Program-made: the position numbers and the translations under genes
NCBI GenBank assembly: GCA_003523225.1
Contig: DPGK01000029.1
Coordinates: 1-43,641, forward strand
Length of the DNA stretch: 43,641 nt
Source of the DNA: Clostridiales bacterium
GTDB taxonomy: Bacteria; Bacillota; Clostridia; Oscillospirales; CAG-272
Direction: 5' to 3'
Notes under the pieces: generated by a model
The model's input: only the letters and a program-made list of their open reading frames with translations
Told to the model about the DNA's origin: nothing
Database searches by the model: none
Shown here: in pieces, positions 1 to 8,783 of the stretch
Layout: each line of letters begins with the position of its first letter
Numbering within the stretch: position 1 is the first letter of the stretch

Positions 1-775
1 CATAGGCTGTGCCTTCGTCGTGAAGGCAGTCAAATTCCGCGGTTTCAAGATATGCGTCGGGCAGACCTGCAAACGAGTCCGCCTCCATAGGAGAGGCGTA
101 CCTGACGTCGGTCGGGTCTGCGCCGAGATATCCCTGCCACATTATTGCCGACAGCCTGCTGTTCCACATCGGCGTGTCGGTATATTTTAGGTGAGAGCCG
201 GTCTTCATCCTGCGGTCGGTCACGGGATATACAAGAAGTTGAAAGCAGGGCATAAATGTGCCGCGGTCGCGCGACATCTGTGTAACTGCCGCGGCAAGCG
301 CGCCACCGGCACTGTCCCCGCCGACGGCAATCCTTTCTCCGTCAATTCCGAGTCCTGCGGCATTCTTTCGCGTCCATTGCAGTGCCGCGTAGCAGTCCTC
401 GGCTGGTGTGGGAAAAGGATGCGCGGGCGTCAGGCGATACTGGACGAACGCCACCTTGCACGGAGTTCTCAGCGAATATTCTTTGGCGAGCCTGTAATGA
501 TATCCCGCGCCGCCGAAGAAAAAACCGCCGCCGTGAAAGTACACAAGGCAGGGGAGGGCGGCGCTTGCTTTTCGCGGTTCAAATATCAGGACCTCCACCG
601 CGCCATTGTAATATTCTTTTATCTTTTGGCGGGTCACGGCGACTTCTTTGTCGCACTTCAGCCATCCGGGCGGCTTCATAAGCGCCCCAAGCCGTCCCGC
701 CATTTTTGCGCTGTGTATCGGAGGCGTAAAATGAGAATACGGAAAAAATTCTTTGTTTACAGGGTATCGGCTCAT
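1..775 (-). CDS. Alpha/beta hydrolase, HSL-type esterase (3' end outside window)
   Basis: Reading the minus strand from an ATG at 775 gives 258 open codons running off the left edge, so the C-terminus is missing. The oxyanion-hole motif HGGG lies at residues 81-84 and the nucleophile elbow GDSAGG at 153-158 (Ser155), the pair that defines the hormone-sensitive-lipase esterase family. Near the window edge a segment reading EFDCLHDEG matches the family's catalytic Asp box (EFDPLRDEG); the catalytic His would lie outside. There is no signal peptide, so a cytoplasmic carboxylesterase acting on short acyl esters is likely; the real substrate cannot be told. The start is supported by GAGGG about 8 nt upstream. 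The next gene, on the same strand, ends 100 nt upstream of it. Confidence 0.88.
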   Translation of the reverse strand, partial: MSRYPVNKEFFPYSHFTPPIHSAKMAGRLGALMKPPGWLKCDKEVAVTRQKIKEYYNGAVEVLIFEPRKASAALPCLVYFHGGGFFFGGAGYHYRLAKEYSLRTPCKVAFVQYRLTPAHPFPTPAEDCYAALQWTRKNAAGLGIDGERIAVGGDSAGGALAAAVTQMSRDRGTFMPCFQLLVYPVTDRRMKTGSHLKYTDTPMWNSRLSAIMWQGYLGADPTDVRYASPMEADSFAGLPDAYLETAEFDCLHDEGTAY

Positions 776-874
776 TATGTATCCCTCATGTATCTTTTTT
801 GCTCAACCGCTCCGTATGAGGTGTTCGGGTCTTCGGCGCGGATTTTTAATTAAAGTATTCTTCAGCGTGTGATA

Positions 875-1768
875 TCAAGGCTTTGCTTTGCGGAAAAGAG
901 GCTTGTCGGAGGACGCAAGAAAAGCTCCTGCGATCATAAGCGCCAGCCCTGTCCAGTAGCGCCAGTCCGGCAGCTCGCGAAAAACAATGAGCGAGAGCAG
1001 TGTGCCTATGAAGGGCGAGACTGCGTAATAGGCGCTGGTGCGTGCCGCGCCGAGATGACGCTGGGCGTAAATATACAGATATATGCTCATCCCGTACGAG
1101 ACAGCGCCTATTCCGAGAGCTGCGAACACGCTCCAAAGAACCGTAATTCGTTCGTCGCACACAAGACCTAAAATAAGTGAGCCGAGACCTGAGAAGATCC
1201 CTTTAAGCAAAACTATTTCAAGCGGGTCTTTTGACGAGATCTTTCTTGTGCAGTTGTTCTCAAAGCCCCAAAGCACCGCCGCAAGGAGGATAAAAAGTGA
1301 GCCGCCGGAAAAGTGAAGCTCCGAGACATTATCGGCGGAAAGCACCGCGCAGGAGAGAGTAATAAAGAGTATTCCGCCCCAAAGCCGCGGGCTGATGCGC
1401 TCCCTGAAGACGGAAAGCGCGATGACGGCTGTCGCCACTATCTCAAAATTGTTGAGCAGCGACGCGCTTGCCGCCGTCGTTGACCCAAGACCGACAAGCA
1501 GGCATATCGGCGCGGCAATATCAAGCAGGATCATTGCAACGGTGTAGGGAAGCTCCTTGCGCGTCAGGTGCTTTTCTTCTTTCGCCTCTTTTTTATTCTT
1601 TCTGAGCGGAGCGATGAGCAGCATACATATCCCCGCGCCGAGGTAAAGAAAGCCGGCGGTCAGTGTTTCGGGTATATAGTTGAGCAGTATTTTTGAAAAG
1701 GGCGCGCTGAGGGCGTAAAACGCTGCCGCCAGTATGGCGCAGAGGATGCCACTGTTCTTTTTGTCCAT
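875..1768 (-). CDS. DMT superfamily (EamA-type) transporter
   Basis: A 297-residue very hydrophobic protein. It begins with a short polar stretch and a helix (GILCAILAAAFYALSAPFSK) and consists of about ten membrane helices in two similar halves, the usual EamA/RhaT layout and length of about 300 residues. A charged linker (RKNKKEAKEEKHLTRKE) sits between helices 2 and 3 on the presumed cytoplasmic side. Members of this family export or import small metabolites such as amino acids, drugs or nucleotide precursors; the substrate cannot be predicted. It has its own promoter at 1817-1845 and is divergent from the branched-chain amino acid operon. Export of an amino acid would suit that position, but this is only proximity. 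Confidence 0.85.
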   Translation of the reverse strand: MDKKNSGILCAILAAAFYALSAPFSKILLNYIPETLTAGFLYLGAGICMLLIAPLRKNKKEAKEEKHLTRKELPYTVAMILLDIAAPICLLVGLGSTTAASASLLNNFEIVATAVIALSVFRERISPRLWGGILFITLSCAVLSADNVSELHFSGGSLFILLAAVLWGFENNCTRKISSKDPLEIVLLKGIFSGLGSLILGLVCDERITVLWSVFAALGIGAVSYGMSIYLYIYAQRHLGAARTSAYYAVSPFIGTLLSLIVFRELPDWRYWTGLALMIAGAFLASSDKPLFRKAKP

Positions 1769-1816
1769 ATTGATCTTTGATCTTCCTTTTTCCGGCGCTG
1801 CCGGGATGTCGCTTTG

Positions 1817-1845
1817 ATTATATCACTTTTTGATTACTATATCAA
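1817..1845 (-). promoter_or_regulatory. Sigma-A promoter of the EamA transporter
   Basis: On the minus strand TTGATA (1840-1845) is followed after exactly 17 nt by TATAAT (1817-1822), preceded by TGA (extended -10 type). Transcription would start near 1810, some 40 nt before the start codon at 1768. Confidence 0.8.
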
Positions 1846-1924
1846 TAGTGCGCACATATCTTCCGGCATCCGTGCGGCAGGTGCCTACACCGCAAAAAAG
1901 AATAAATTGTTTTTCAAAAAACAC

Positions 1925-1953
1925 TTGACATAACACCCATGCAGTGATATAAT
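1925..1953 (+). promoter_or_regulatory. Sigma-A promoter of the branched-chain amino acid operon
   Basis: TTGACA (1925-1930), a 17-nt spacer and TATAAT (1948-1953), with TGA just before the -10. This is a full consensus match. The start of transcription would be near 1960, just before the T-box leader. Confidence 0.92.
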
Positions 1954-1959
1954 AATTGT

Positions 1960-2440
1960 CAAATCGAATACTGCTAAAGGCTATGACGAAGAATGGCAGG
2001 GTAAAAGCATTTCAGAGAACCGGTGGTTGGTGCGAATCGGTATGATATATCCTCACCTCTCACTTCCGAGCCGGAAGCCTGAGACGCGAAAGCGCACGTA
2101 GGGCGACCCGAGAATGCTGCGTCAGTGCATAGAGGTTGATAGACTTCGAATTTACAAAGGCTGTGACGAAGAAGAAATCTGCCGGGTGTTTTCAAGAGAG
2201 TCGGGGACGGTGTGATCCCGATAAAACAAAGCAGAATTTCCATCACTTCCGAGCCGGAAGTCCCAAGGGCTTAAGACCAGGTAGGCGCTTCCCGTGAATG
2301 CTGCGTGAATGCATAGAAGCTGTTAGACTTCGAAGAGGTGGCGGATAACTGTCCGCAATTTGAGTGGTACCGCGAGTGCAAGCGAAATCTTACGCCCGTC
2401 TCAAAGCTGAGTTGGCTTTTGGGACGGGCTTTTTCTTCCG
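1960..2440 (+). promoter_or_regulatory. T-box leader with two tandem Stem I domains (Leu CTC, then Ile ATC)
   Basis: The classic T-box core TGAGTGGTACCGCG lies at 2361-2374. Upstream are two similar Stem I units, each closed by CGAAG/CTTCG: 1987-2148 and 2167-2332. Both contain the AGAGA bulge element, a GGTG-type loop (GGTTGGTGCGAA; GGACGGTGTGAT) and a specifier followed by the identical ACTTCCGAGC. The triplet before that anchor is CTC (2059-2061, Leu) in unit 1 and ATC (2242-2244, Ile) in unit 2. The spacing (specifier, five nt, then a GAG element) agrees with my recollection of the B. subtilis ilv-leu leader. Unit 1 has no T-box core after it, so one antiterminator serves both. TTTGAG (2359-2364) can pair with CTCAAA (2400-2405) in the antiterminator. 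The UGGU bulge fits tRNAs with A73, as expected for both tRNA-Leu and tRNA-Ile. A Stem III-like hairpin GCGGA/TCCGC lies at about 2341-2355. Confidence 0.93.
2394..2434 (+). terminator. T-box regulated intrinsic terminator
   Basis: GCCCGTCTCAAA pairs with TTTGGGACGGGC (one G-U), followed by TTTTT. The 5' arm overlaps the sequence needed for the antiterminator (CTCAAA), so the two folds are mutually exclusive. Confidence 0.93.
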
Positions 2441-2495
2441 CTTGATAAAGATAATATAAGAAATAATACATTCATTAACAGGAGATTTAATTTTC

Positions 2496-3686
2496 ATGCT
2501 GACACTTGACAAGGTATTCAACGCGCAATCGGTGCTTAAAAGCATCATCCGCGAGACTGACTTGGTTCGCGCTTACGGAATCGCTCCGGAATGCGAGCTG
2601 TATCTGAAGCCCGAAAACCTTCAGATCACCGGTTCCTTCAAGGTCCGCGGTTCGGCGTACAAGATAGCAATGCTGTCGGAGGAGGAAAAAGCCAGAGGCG
2701 TTATCGCCTGTTCCGCCGGGAATCACGCGCAGGGAGTTGCGCTGGCGGCGTCAAAAAACGGGATAAAATCACTGATCTGTCTGCCTGACAGCGCCCCTAT
2801 CTCAAAAGTGGAAGCCACAAAGGGCTTCGGCGCGGAGGTCTGCCTTGTCGAGGGCTGTTATGATGACGCATATAAAAAGGCGCTGGAGCTTAAGGAAAGC
2901 GAAGGGTATACCTTTGTTCATCCCTTTGACGATGAAAATGTCATTGCCGGTCAGGGTACCATTGCACTTGAGGTGCTTAACGACCTTGACGATATCGACG
3001 CCATTGTTGTTCCGGTTGGCGGCGGAGGGCTGATCTCCGGTATCGCCTACACCGCAAAGCAGATAAGACCCTCGGTCAAGGTGTACGGCGTGCAGATGAG
3101 CGGAGCGCCCAGTATGTACAATTCGGTAAGGGACGGAAAGATCGAATGTCTGCCCACGGTACATACAATAGCGGACGGCATTGCCGTAAAGCAGCCGGGA
3201 GAGAACACCTTCAGACTTGTAAGCGAGTATGTGGACGATATTGCTCTTGTCAGTGACGACGAGGTCGCCTCGGCAATTCTTGCGCTGATCGAAAAGCAGA
3301 AGATGATAGCCGAGGGCGCGGGAGCCGCGGCGGTGGCAGCCGTGATGTTCGATAAATTCAACCTCAAGGGCAAACGTGTCGTAAGCATCGTTTCGGGCGG
3401 CAACATCGACGTTACGATACTATCCCGCGTGATAGCCCGCGGACTTATGAAGTCCGGACGCTCCTCAAGCCTGCTTATCGAGCTGATAGATAAGCCGGGG
3501 CAGCTTAAGGATATCTCCCGCATTATCGCCGACTGCGGCGGCAATGTGACCGGCGTTCATTACGAAAAGGGCGACACCGAAAGCATCAACGGATGCTTTT
3601 TGCGCATTGAGATGGAGACCAGAGACTTCGACCACGTTCACCTCATTACGCAGACGCTGCGTGACGAGGGCTTCAAAATAATATGA
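2496..3686 (+). CDS. ilvA: Threonine ammonia-lyase (threonine dehydratase) with ACT domain
   Basis: Converts L-threonine to 2-oxobutanoate and ammonia, the first committed step to isoleucine. 396 residues. An N-terminal fold-type II PLP domain carries the Schiff-base lysine in GSFKVRG (Lys49) and the phosphate-binding loop VPVGGGGL near residue 172. A C-terminal ACT-like domain from about residue 322 (LLIELIDKPGQLKDI) is the usual site of feedback control. Length and layout match the single-ACT form found in Clostridia rather than the 500-residue E. coli enzyme. GGAG lies about 12 nt before the ATG. It is first in the operon, directly behind the T-box, which fits an Ile specifier. RidA follows 24 nt later. 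A catabolic role is possible for this subfamily, but the operon argues for biosynthesis. Confidence 0.95.
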   Translation: MLTLDKVFNAQSVLKSIIRETDLVRAYGIAPECELYLKPENLQITGSFKVRGSAYKIAMLSEEEKARGVIACSAGNHAQGVALAASKNGIKSLICLPDSAPISKVEATKGFGAEVCLVEGCYDDAYKKALELKESEGYTFVHPFDDENVIAGQGTIALEVLNDLDDIDAIVVPVGGGGLISGIAYTAKQIRPSVKVYGVQMSGAPSMYNSVRDGKIECLPTVHTIADGIAVKQPGENTFRLVSEYVDDIALVSDDEVASAILALIEKQKMIAEGAGAAAVAAVMFDKFNLKGKRVVSIVSGGNIDVTILSRVIARGLMKSGRSSSLLIELIDKPGQLKDISRIIADCGGNVTGVHYEKGDTESINGCFLRIEMETRDFDHVHLITQTLRDEGFKII

Positions 3687-3710
3687 TTTTCAAAAGGAGC
3701 AAATAAAGCT

Positions 3711-4085
3711 ATGAGCAGCAAAGTACATACCGATATGGCGCCGGCGGCGATAGGACCGTACTCGCAGGCAATAGTCACGGGCAATCTTGTTTTTACATCC
3801 GGGCAGATCCCGCTTGATCCCGAAACCGGAGTTCTTGTAGGCAAGGATATCAGAGAGCAGACCGAGAGAGTCTGCAAAAACCTCAGCGCGGTGCTTACCG
3901 CCGCAGGTTCATCCCTTGAAAAGGCCGTCAAGACCGTGTGCTATCTCAGCAATATGGAGGATTTTGCGGCGTTCAACGAAGTGTACGCCACCTTCTTCAC
4001 CGGAAAGCCCGCACGCTCCTGCGTGGCGGTAAAAACTCTGCCCAAGGGCGCGCTGGTGGAAGTAGAAGTTATTGCAGAAAAATAG
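3711..4085 (+). CDS. ridA: RidA family enamine/imine deaminase
   Basis: 124 residues, the standard family length. The family signature is clear: AAIGPYSQAI near the N-terminus, FTSGQIPLDPETG, QTERVCKNL, and the C-terminal block ARSCVAVKTLPKGALVEVEVIA, which contains the conserved Arg that binds the carboxylate of the substrate. RidA hydrolyses 2-aminoacrylate and 2-aminocrotonate, the reactive intermediates released by IlvA-type PLP enzymes, and so protects other PLP enzymes including branched-chain aminotransferases. Its place immediately after ilvA, preceded by AAAGGAG, supports exactly that role. Cytoplasmic trimer by family knowledge. Confidence 0.95.
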   Translation: MSSKVHTDMAPAAIGPYSQAIVTGNLVFTSGQIPLDPETGVLVGKDIREQTERVCKNLSAVLTAAGSSLEKAVKTVCYLSNMEDFAAFNEVYATFFTGKPARSCVAVKTLPKGALVEVEVIAEK

Positions 4086-4105
4086 TGACGGCGAAATACA
4101 CGGTA

Positions 4106-4161
4106 GCTTCCGCGCGACTCATTCAGGAAAAAGCCGACCGTACGGCGGCAGGAGCGGAAGC
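4106..4161 (+). repeat. Inverted repeat in the ridA-leuA gap
   Basis: GCTTCCGC (4106-4113) and GCGGAAGC (4154-4161) are perfectly complementary and lie just before the leuA start codon. The 3' arm covers the GCGGAAG stretch that may act as part of the leuA ribosome site. There is no T-run, so it is not a terminator. Confidence 0.55.
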
Positions 4162-4169
4162 AGAAAGGC

Positions 4170-5849
4170 ATGGTGAATTTTATGGATGCAAGTAAATACC
4201 AGATAGGGTACTTTCCCGTATCCAAGGAATATAACACATGGGTTGAAAAAGACCATATTGAAAAACCGCCCGTGTGGTGCAGTGTTGATATGCGGGACGG
4301 CAACCAGAGTCTTGTCATCCCGATGAGTCTGGAAGAAAAGCTGGAATATTATAAGGTCTTACTGGAAGTCGGATTCAAGGAAATTGAAGTGGGCTTTCCG
4401 GCGGCGAGCGAGACCGAATATGAGTTTCTGAGAACGCTGATAGATAACAATATGATCCCGCAGGACGTTACGGTGCAGGTGCTGACCCAGTGCCGTGAGC
4501 ATATCATCCGCAGGACGTTTGACGCCTGCCGGGGCGCGCCCAGTGCGATAATACATTTTTACAACTCGGTAAGCGCGGTACAGCGCGAGCAGGTGTTCAA
4601 AAGATCCAAGGAGGAGATCAAGCAGATAGCCGTTGACGGCGCAAAGCTGGTTAAAAGGCTTGCATCCGAGTACGAGGGTAACTTCCGTTTTGAATACTCC
4701 CCCGAATCCTTTACCGGGACCGAGCCGGAATATGCCCTTGAGGTCTGCAATGCGGTGCTTGATGTGCTTGAGCCGTCAGCCGACAACAATGTGATCATAA
4801 ATCTTCCGGTCACCGTGGAGATGAGCCTGCCGCACGTTTACGCCTCGCAGGTCGAATATATGAGCCGGAATCTGAAGTACCGCGAGTTTGTGACGCTGTC
4901 GCTTCATCCTCACAACGACCGCGGCACCGGCGTTGCCGACACCGAGCTGGCTTTGCTGGCGGGGGCGGAGCGCGTGGAGGGAACTCTGTTCGGAAACGGC
5001 GAGAGGACCGGAAATGTGGATATTATCACGCTTGCCCTCAATATGTACTCTCACGGCGTTGACCCGAAGCTGGACTTTTCCGATATGAATCACCTTGTGG
5101 AGGAGTACGAGAAGTGTACCCGGATGCAGGTCTACGAAAGAGCGCCCTATGCCGGAGCGCTTGTGTTTGCCGCATTCTCCGGCAGCCATCAGGACGCGAT
5201 CGCAAAGGGCATGAAGTACAGAAATAAAAACGGCATGCACCAGTGGAACGTCCCGTATATTCCCATCGACCCGAAGGATATCGGGCGCACATACGACGCG
5301 GACGTCATCCGCGTGAACTCCCAGTCGGGCAAGGGCGGGATAGGATACCTGCTTGAGCATACCTACGGATATATTCTTCCTCCCAAAATGCGCGAGCATC
5401 TGAGCTATCTTTGCAAGGATATCTCCGACCGCGAGCACCGCGAGCTGAAGGCGGAGGACGTGCTTGAGATATTCAGCAGCAATTATCTTAATAATTCCTG
5501 CGCCATCACCGTGACCGATTTTGATTTTATGCGCGAAAATGACGCGGTTAAGATAAATATAACCTTCATGCAGGACGGCAAGGAGACCGAAATGGAGGCG
5601 GAGGGCAACGGCTCTCTCAGCGCCATCAACAATGCGCTGAAGGCGTACACCGGAGAGAAATACACCTTGCAGGTGTTTACACAGCACAGTATGCAGGGTC
5701 AGGGGTCGCAGAGCGTTGCGGCGTCTTATATCGGTCTTGAGCGGGAAAACGGGGATATGTTCTGGGGCGCCGGAACAGATACCGACGTCATAAAGGCAAG
5801 CACCAAAGCCCTGCTCAGTGCCTTCCACAACATGACAAAAGCTGAATAA
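4170..5849 (+). CDS. leuA: 2-isopropylmalate synthase, type II (LeuA2)
   Basis: Condenses acetyl-CoA with 2-oxoisovalerate, the first step of leucine synthesis. 559 residues, the length of the type II enzymes. The catalytic HMGL-like TIM barrel begins with [13 protein letters not shown] near residue 37 (metal Asp and catalytic Arg), and HPHNDRGTG carries the metal-binding HxH-type residues. A linker and a C-terminal LeuA allosteric dimer domain (from about residue 435) provide leucine feedback. The start is uncertain: ATG 4170 has only a poorly spaced AAAGG, while the in-frame ATG at 4182 (MDASKYQIG) is also possible. An inverted repeat lies just upstream. Confidence 0.93.
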   Translation: MVNFMDASKYQIGYFPVSKEYNTWVEKDHIEKPPVWCSVDMRDGNQSLVIPMSLEEKLEYYKVLLEVGFKEIEVGFPAASETEYEFLRTLIDNNMIPQDVTVQVLTQCREHIIRRTFDACRGAPSAIIHFYNSVSAVQREQVFKRSKEEIKQIAVDGAKLVKRLASEYEGNFRFEYSPESFTGTEPEYALEVCNAVLDVLEPSADNNVIINLPVTVEMSLPHVYASQVEYMSRNLKYREFVTLSLHPHNDRGTGVADTELALLAGAERVEGTLFGNGERTGNVDIITLALNMYSHGVDPKLDFSDMNHLVEEYEKCTRMQVYERAPYAGALVFAAFSGSHQDAIAKGMKYRNKNGMHQWNVPYIPIDPKDIGRTYDADVIRVNSQSGKGGIGYLLEHTYGYILPPKMREHLSYLCKDISDREHRELKAEDVLEIFSSNYLNNSCAITVTDFDFMRENDAVKINITFMQDGKETEMEAEGNGSLSAINNALKAYTGEKYTLQVFTQHSMQGQGSQSVAASYIGLERENGDMFWGAGTDTDVIKASTKALLSAFHNMTKAE

Positions 5850-5896
5850 GGAGAAATGCAGCTCACAGGAGCTTGCATCGGTTCTCCCGAGGTCTT

Positions 5897-5914
5897 TCCG
5901 GCATTTGCGGAAAA
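5897..5914 (+). repeat. Small hairpin in the leuA-leuC gap
   Basis: TTTCCG and CGGAAA, separated by a short loop, form a hairpin inside the 101-nt gap between leuA and the preferred leuC start. No T-run follows, so transcription should continue. Pairing is short and its role unknown. Confidence 0.35.
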
Positions 5915-5950
5915 GACAAAAACACCCTTATGAAAGGTATGATTATTGAT

Positions 5951-7210
5951 ATGGGAATGACCATGACACAAAAAATACTTGCCGCGCACGCAGGACTTGA
6001 AAGTGTGACGGCAGGTCAGCTTATAAGCGCAAAGCTCGATATCGTGCTCGGTAATGACATTACCACCCCCGTGGCGGTGAATGAGTTCAGAAAAGCCGGT
6101 TTTCGTGATGTGTTTGACAAGGACAGAGTTGCAATAGTGCTTGACCACTTTGTGCCGAACAAGGATATCAAAGCGGCTGAGCAGTCAAAAACCTGCCGTG
6201 AATTTGCCTGTGAGCATTGTGTGAGCCATTTTTACGATGTCGGAAAAATGGGCATCGAGCACGCGCTGCTCCCCGAGCAGGGCGTAGTTACCGCCGGTGA
6301 CTGCATCATCGGAGCGGACAGCCATACCTGCACCTACGGGGCGCTCGGCGCGTTTTCCACCGGAGTGGGCAGCACCGATATGGCTGCCGGTATGGCGACC
6401 GGAACGGCTTGGTTCAAGGTGCCTGCGGCGATAAGATTCAACCTCACCGGTAAGCTGCCGTCAAATTGCAGCGGCAAGGATGTGATCCTCACGATCATCG
6501 GAATGATAGGCGTTGACGGCGCGCTTTACAGGAGCATGGAGTTTACGGGAGAGGGAGTGAAAAATCTTTCCATGGACGACCGCTTCTGCATCTGCAACAT
6601 GGCAATTGAAGCTGGTGCGAAAAACGGGATCTTCCCCGTGGACGAAAAAACCGTCGAATATATGAGCGGCAGATGCGAGCGCACACCGGTGGTATATGAG
6701 GCAGATGCCGACGCAGTCTATGAGAGGACGATCGACATTGACCTTGCGGGCATCGTTCCCACCGTTGCATGTCCGCATCTTCCCGAAAACACCCACCCGG
6801 CAAGCGAGCTTGGCGGGATAAAGATAGATCAGGTGGTGATAGGAAGCTGCACTAATGGCAGAATGGAGGATATGGAGGCTGCATACAGAACTCTTGCGGG
6901 CAAAAAGGTTGCCGACGGAGTACGTTGCATAATCATCCCCGGTACGATGCAGATCCTGAGGGAATGCGTTGAGAGGGGATATTACACCGCGTTTATTGAC
7001 GCCGGAGCAGTTGTTTCCACACCGACCTGCGGTCCGTGCCTCGGCGGATATATGGGAATACTTGCGGAGGGCGAACGCTGCATATCAACCACCAACCGCA
7101 ATTTTGTGGGCAGAATGGGACATGTGAAAAGCGAGGTGTATCTTGCCTCTCCGCTTACGGCGGCGGCAAGTGCGCTGACAGGATATATTACCGAACCCAA
7201 GGAGGCGTAA
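5951..7210 (+). CDS. leuC: 3-isopropylmalate dehydratase large subunit
   Basis: Aconitase-like Fe-S subunit that, with LeuD, isomerises 2- to 3-isopropylmalate. Starting at ATG 5951 ([15 protein letters not shown]) gives 419 residues, the normal size of the short bacterial/archaeal-type LeuC. The [4Fe-4S] cysteines are visible in GSCTNGR and TCGPCLGG, and [19 protein letters not shown] carries the substrate loop. The frame is open further upstream (from TTG 5873), but that part does not resemble LeuC. An in-frame ATG at 5930 ([10 protein letters not shown]) overlaps the stop of a 25-codon frame and could allow coupled translation. AAAGG lies 13 nt before 5951. leuD follows after 2 nt. Confidence 0.93.
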   Translation: MGMTMTQKILAAHAGLESVTAGQLISAKLDIVLGNDITTPVAVNEFRKAGFRDVFDKDRVAIVLDHFVPNKDIKAAEQSKTCREFACEHCVSHFYDVGKMGIEHALLPEQGVVTAGDCIIGADSHTCTYGALGAFSTGVGSTDMAAGMATGTAWFKVPAAIRFNLTGKLPSNCSGKDVILTIIGMIGVDGALYRSMEFTGEGVKNLSMDDRFCICNMAIEAGAKNGIFPVDEKTVEYMSGRCERTPVVYEADADAVYERTIDIDLAGIVPTVACPHLPENTHPASELGGIKIDQVVIGSCTNGRMEDMEAAYRTLAGKKVADGVRCIIIPGTMQILRECVERGYYTAFIDAGAVVSTPTCGPCLGGYMGILAEGERCISTTNRNFVGRMGHVKSEVYLASPLTAAASALTGYITEPKEA

Positions 7211-7212
7211 AT

Positions 7213-7710
7213 ATGAACACGCAAGGCAAAGTATTTAAGTATCCTGATAATGTGGATACCGATGTTATTATTCCCGCGCGTTATCTGAATACACCGGAAG
7301 CAAAGGAATTAGCTCTGCACTGTATGGAGGATATTGACGCCGGGTTCGTGAAAAACGTAAAGCCGGGGGACGTTATTGTGGCGGGCTGGAATTTCGGCTG
7401 CGGCTCCTCGCGTGAGCACGCTCCGCTTGTAATAAAGACCTGCGGCACAGGCTGTGTTATAGCCAAGAGCTTTGCCCGCATCTTTTACCGCAACGCCATA
7501 AATATCGGGCTTCCCATACTGGAATGCGAGCAGGCGGCGGACGAGATAAAGGCAGACGACGAGGTGTGCGTTGATTTTGATACCGGAATAATTACCGACA
7601 TCACCACGGGCAAAACATATCAGTCTCAGCCCTTTCCGCCGTTTATCCAGAACATCATAAAAAGCGGCGGTCTGCTCAGATCCCTGAAGGAGTGTGAGAG
7701 GAATGGTTAA
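7213..7710 (+). CDS. leuD: 3-isopropylmalate dehydratase small subunit
   Basis: 165 residues from ATG 7213 ([24 protein letters not shown]), the expected length for the swivel-domain subunit that pairs with the 419-residue LeuC. Signature segments are [16 protein letters not shown] and [11 protein letters not shown], the substrate-recognition loop. AAGGAGG overlaps the end of leuC, giving tight coupling. An open frame extends upstream to 7036 inside leuC, but it carries no LeuD-like sequence. The stop overlaps the leuB start by 8 nt. Confidence 0.95.
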   Translation: MNTQGKVFKYPDNVDTDVIIPARYLNTPEAKELALHCMEDIDAGFVKNVKPGDVIVAGWNFGCGSSREHAPLVIKTCGTGCVIAKSFARIFYRNAINIGLPILECEQAADEIKADDEVCVDFDTGIITDITTGKTYQSQPFPPFIQNIIKSGGLLRSLKECERNG

Positions 7711-8782
7711 AAATATTGCAGTAATACGCGGCGACGGCATAGGTCCGGAGATAGTGGAGCAGGCGATCCTGGTACTCAATAAGATCGCCGAGCTGTACGG
7801 ACACACATTCAACTACACCGATGTGGATATGGGCGGCTGTGCCATTGACAAATACGGCGATCCGCTTCCTGCCGATATGCTGAAAAAATGCGTGGAATCA
7901 GACAGCGTTCTGCTGGGAGCTGTGGGCGGAAACAAGTGGAACGATGTTCCCGGAAATATGCGCCCCGAAAAAGGTCTGCTGCGCCTTCGCGCCGGAATGG
8001 GGGTCTATTCCAACAACCGTCCGGCAAGGATATGGAGTCAGCTTGCCGATGCGTCCCCACTTCGCAAGGAGATAGTTGACAAGGGGATCGACTTTATCAT
8101 CGTTCGCGAGCTGATCGGCGGAATTTACTTCGGTGAACATAAGACCGAAAAAATCGACGGCAGTCTTACTGCCGTTGATGTCCTGACATACAGCGAGGAG
8201 GAGATCGAGCGCATAGGCAGGATAGGCTTTGAAACGGCGCAGAAGAGAAGAGGAAAGCTCTGCTCGGTTGAAAAGAGCAACGTGCTTGATTCGAGCCGCC
8301 TTTGGAAAAAGGTGATGCACCGCCTTGCCGCGGAATATCCCGACGTGGAGCTGTCGGATATGCTTGTAGACAACTGCGCCATGCAGATAGTCAAGGATCC
8401 CTCTCAGTTTGACGTTATCGTGACCGAGAATATGTTCGGAGACATCCTTTCGGACGAGGCTTCCATGATCACAGGCTCGATCGGTATGATACCTTCCTCA
8501 AGCCTCGGCGCTTCCTCCTGCGGACTGTATGAGCCGATACACGGCTCAGCGCCGGATATCGCGGGCAAGGATGTTGCCAACCCGATAGGCACTGTTCTTT
8601 CCGCCGCCATGATGCTGCGTTACAGCTTTGATATGGCACGTGAGGCAGACGCCATCGAAAACGCCGTATCAGCGTATCTTGACAAGGGCTATCGCACGGC
8701 GGATATCATGAGCAGCGGCATGACGTGCGTCGGATGCCGTGAGTGCGGAAGACTTATTATTGAAAACTTGAAGAAGGAGTGA
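7703..8782 (+). CDS. leuB: 3-isopropylmalate dehydrogenase
   Basis: NAD-dependent oxidative decarboxylation of 3-isopropylmalate in leucine synthesis. 359 residues from ATG 7703 ([21 protein letters not shown]). Family motifs: GDGIGPEI, the substrate Arg region with [16 protein letters not shown], the [32 protein letters not shown] metal-Asp block, and [21 protein letters not shown], the NAD-binding signature. The start is set by AAGGAG about 10 nt upstream; a GTG at 7694 is too close to that site. It overlaps the leuD stop, and ilvB begins 1 nt after its own stop. Confidence 0.95.
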   Translation: MVKNIAVIRGDGIGPEIVEQAILVLNKIAELYGHTFNYTDVDMGGCAIDKYGDPLPADMLKKCVESDSVLLGAVGGNKWNDVPGNMRPEKGLLRLRAGMGVYSNNRPARIWSQLADASPLRKEIVDKGIDFIIVRELIGGIYFGEHKTEKIDGSLTAVDVLTYSEEEIERIGRIGFETAQKRRGKLCSVEKSNVLDSSRLWKKVMHRLAAEYPDVELSDMLVDNCAMQIVKDPSQFDVIVTENMFGDILSDEASMITGSIGMIPSSSLGASSCGLYEPIHGSAPDIAGKDVANPIGTVLSAAMMLRYSFDMAREADAIENAVSAYLDKGYRTADIMSSGMTCVGCRECGRLIIENLKKE

Positions 8783-8783
8783 A

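Noticed and set aside
191..853. 220-codon plus-strand frame at the left edge
   Set aside because: It lies opposite the esterase, whose HGGG and GDSAGG motifs settle the coding strand.
2149..2166. A separate terminator or antiterminator after the first T-box Stem I
   Set aside because: Only an 18-nt linker lies between the two Stem I units; no TGG-ACCGCG core or hairpin with T-run is there, so these are not two complete T-boxes in series.
4776..5828. 350-codon minus-strand frame opposite leuA
   Set aside because: Antisense shadow of a conserved enzyme; no initiation signal or recognisable domain.
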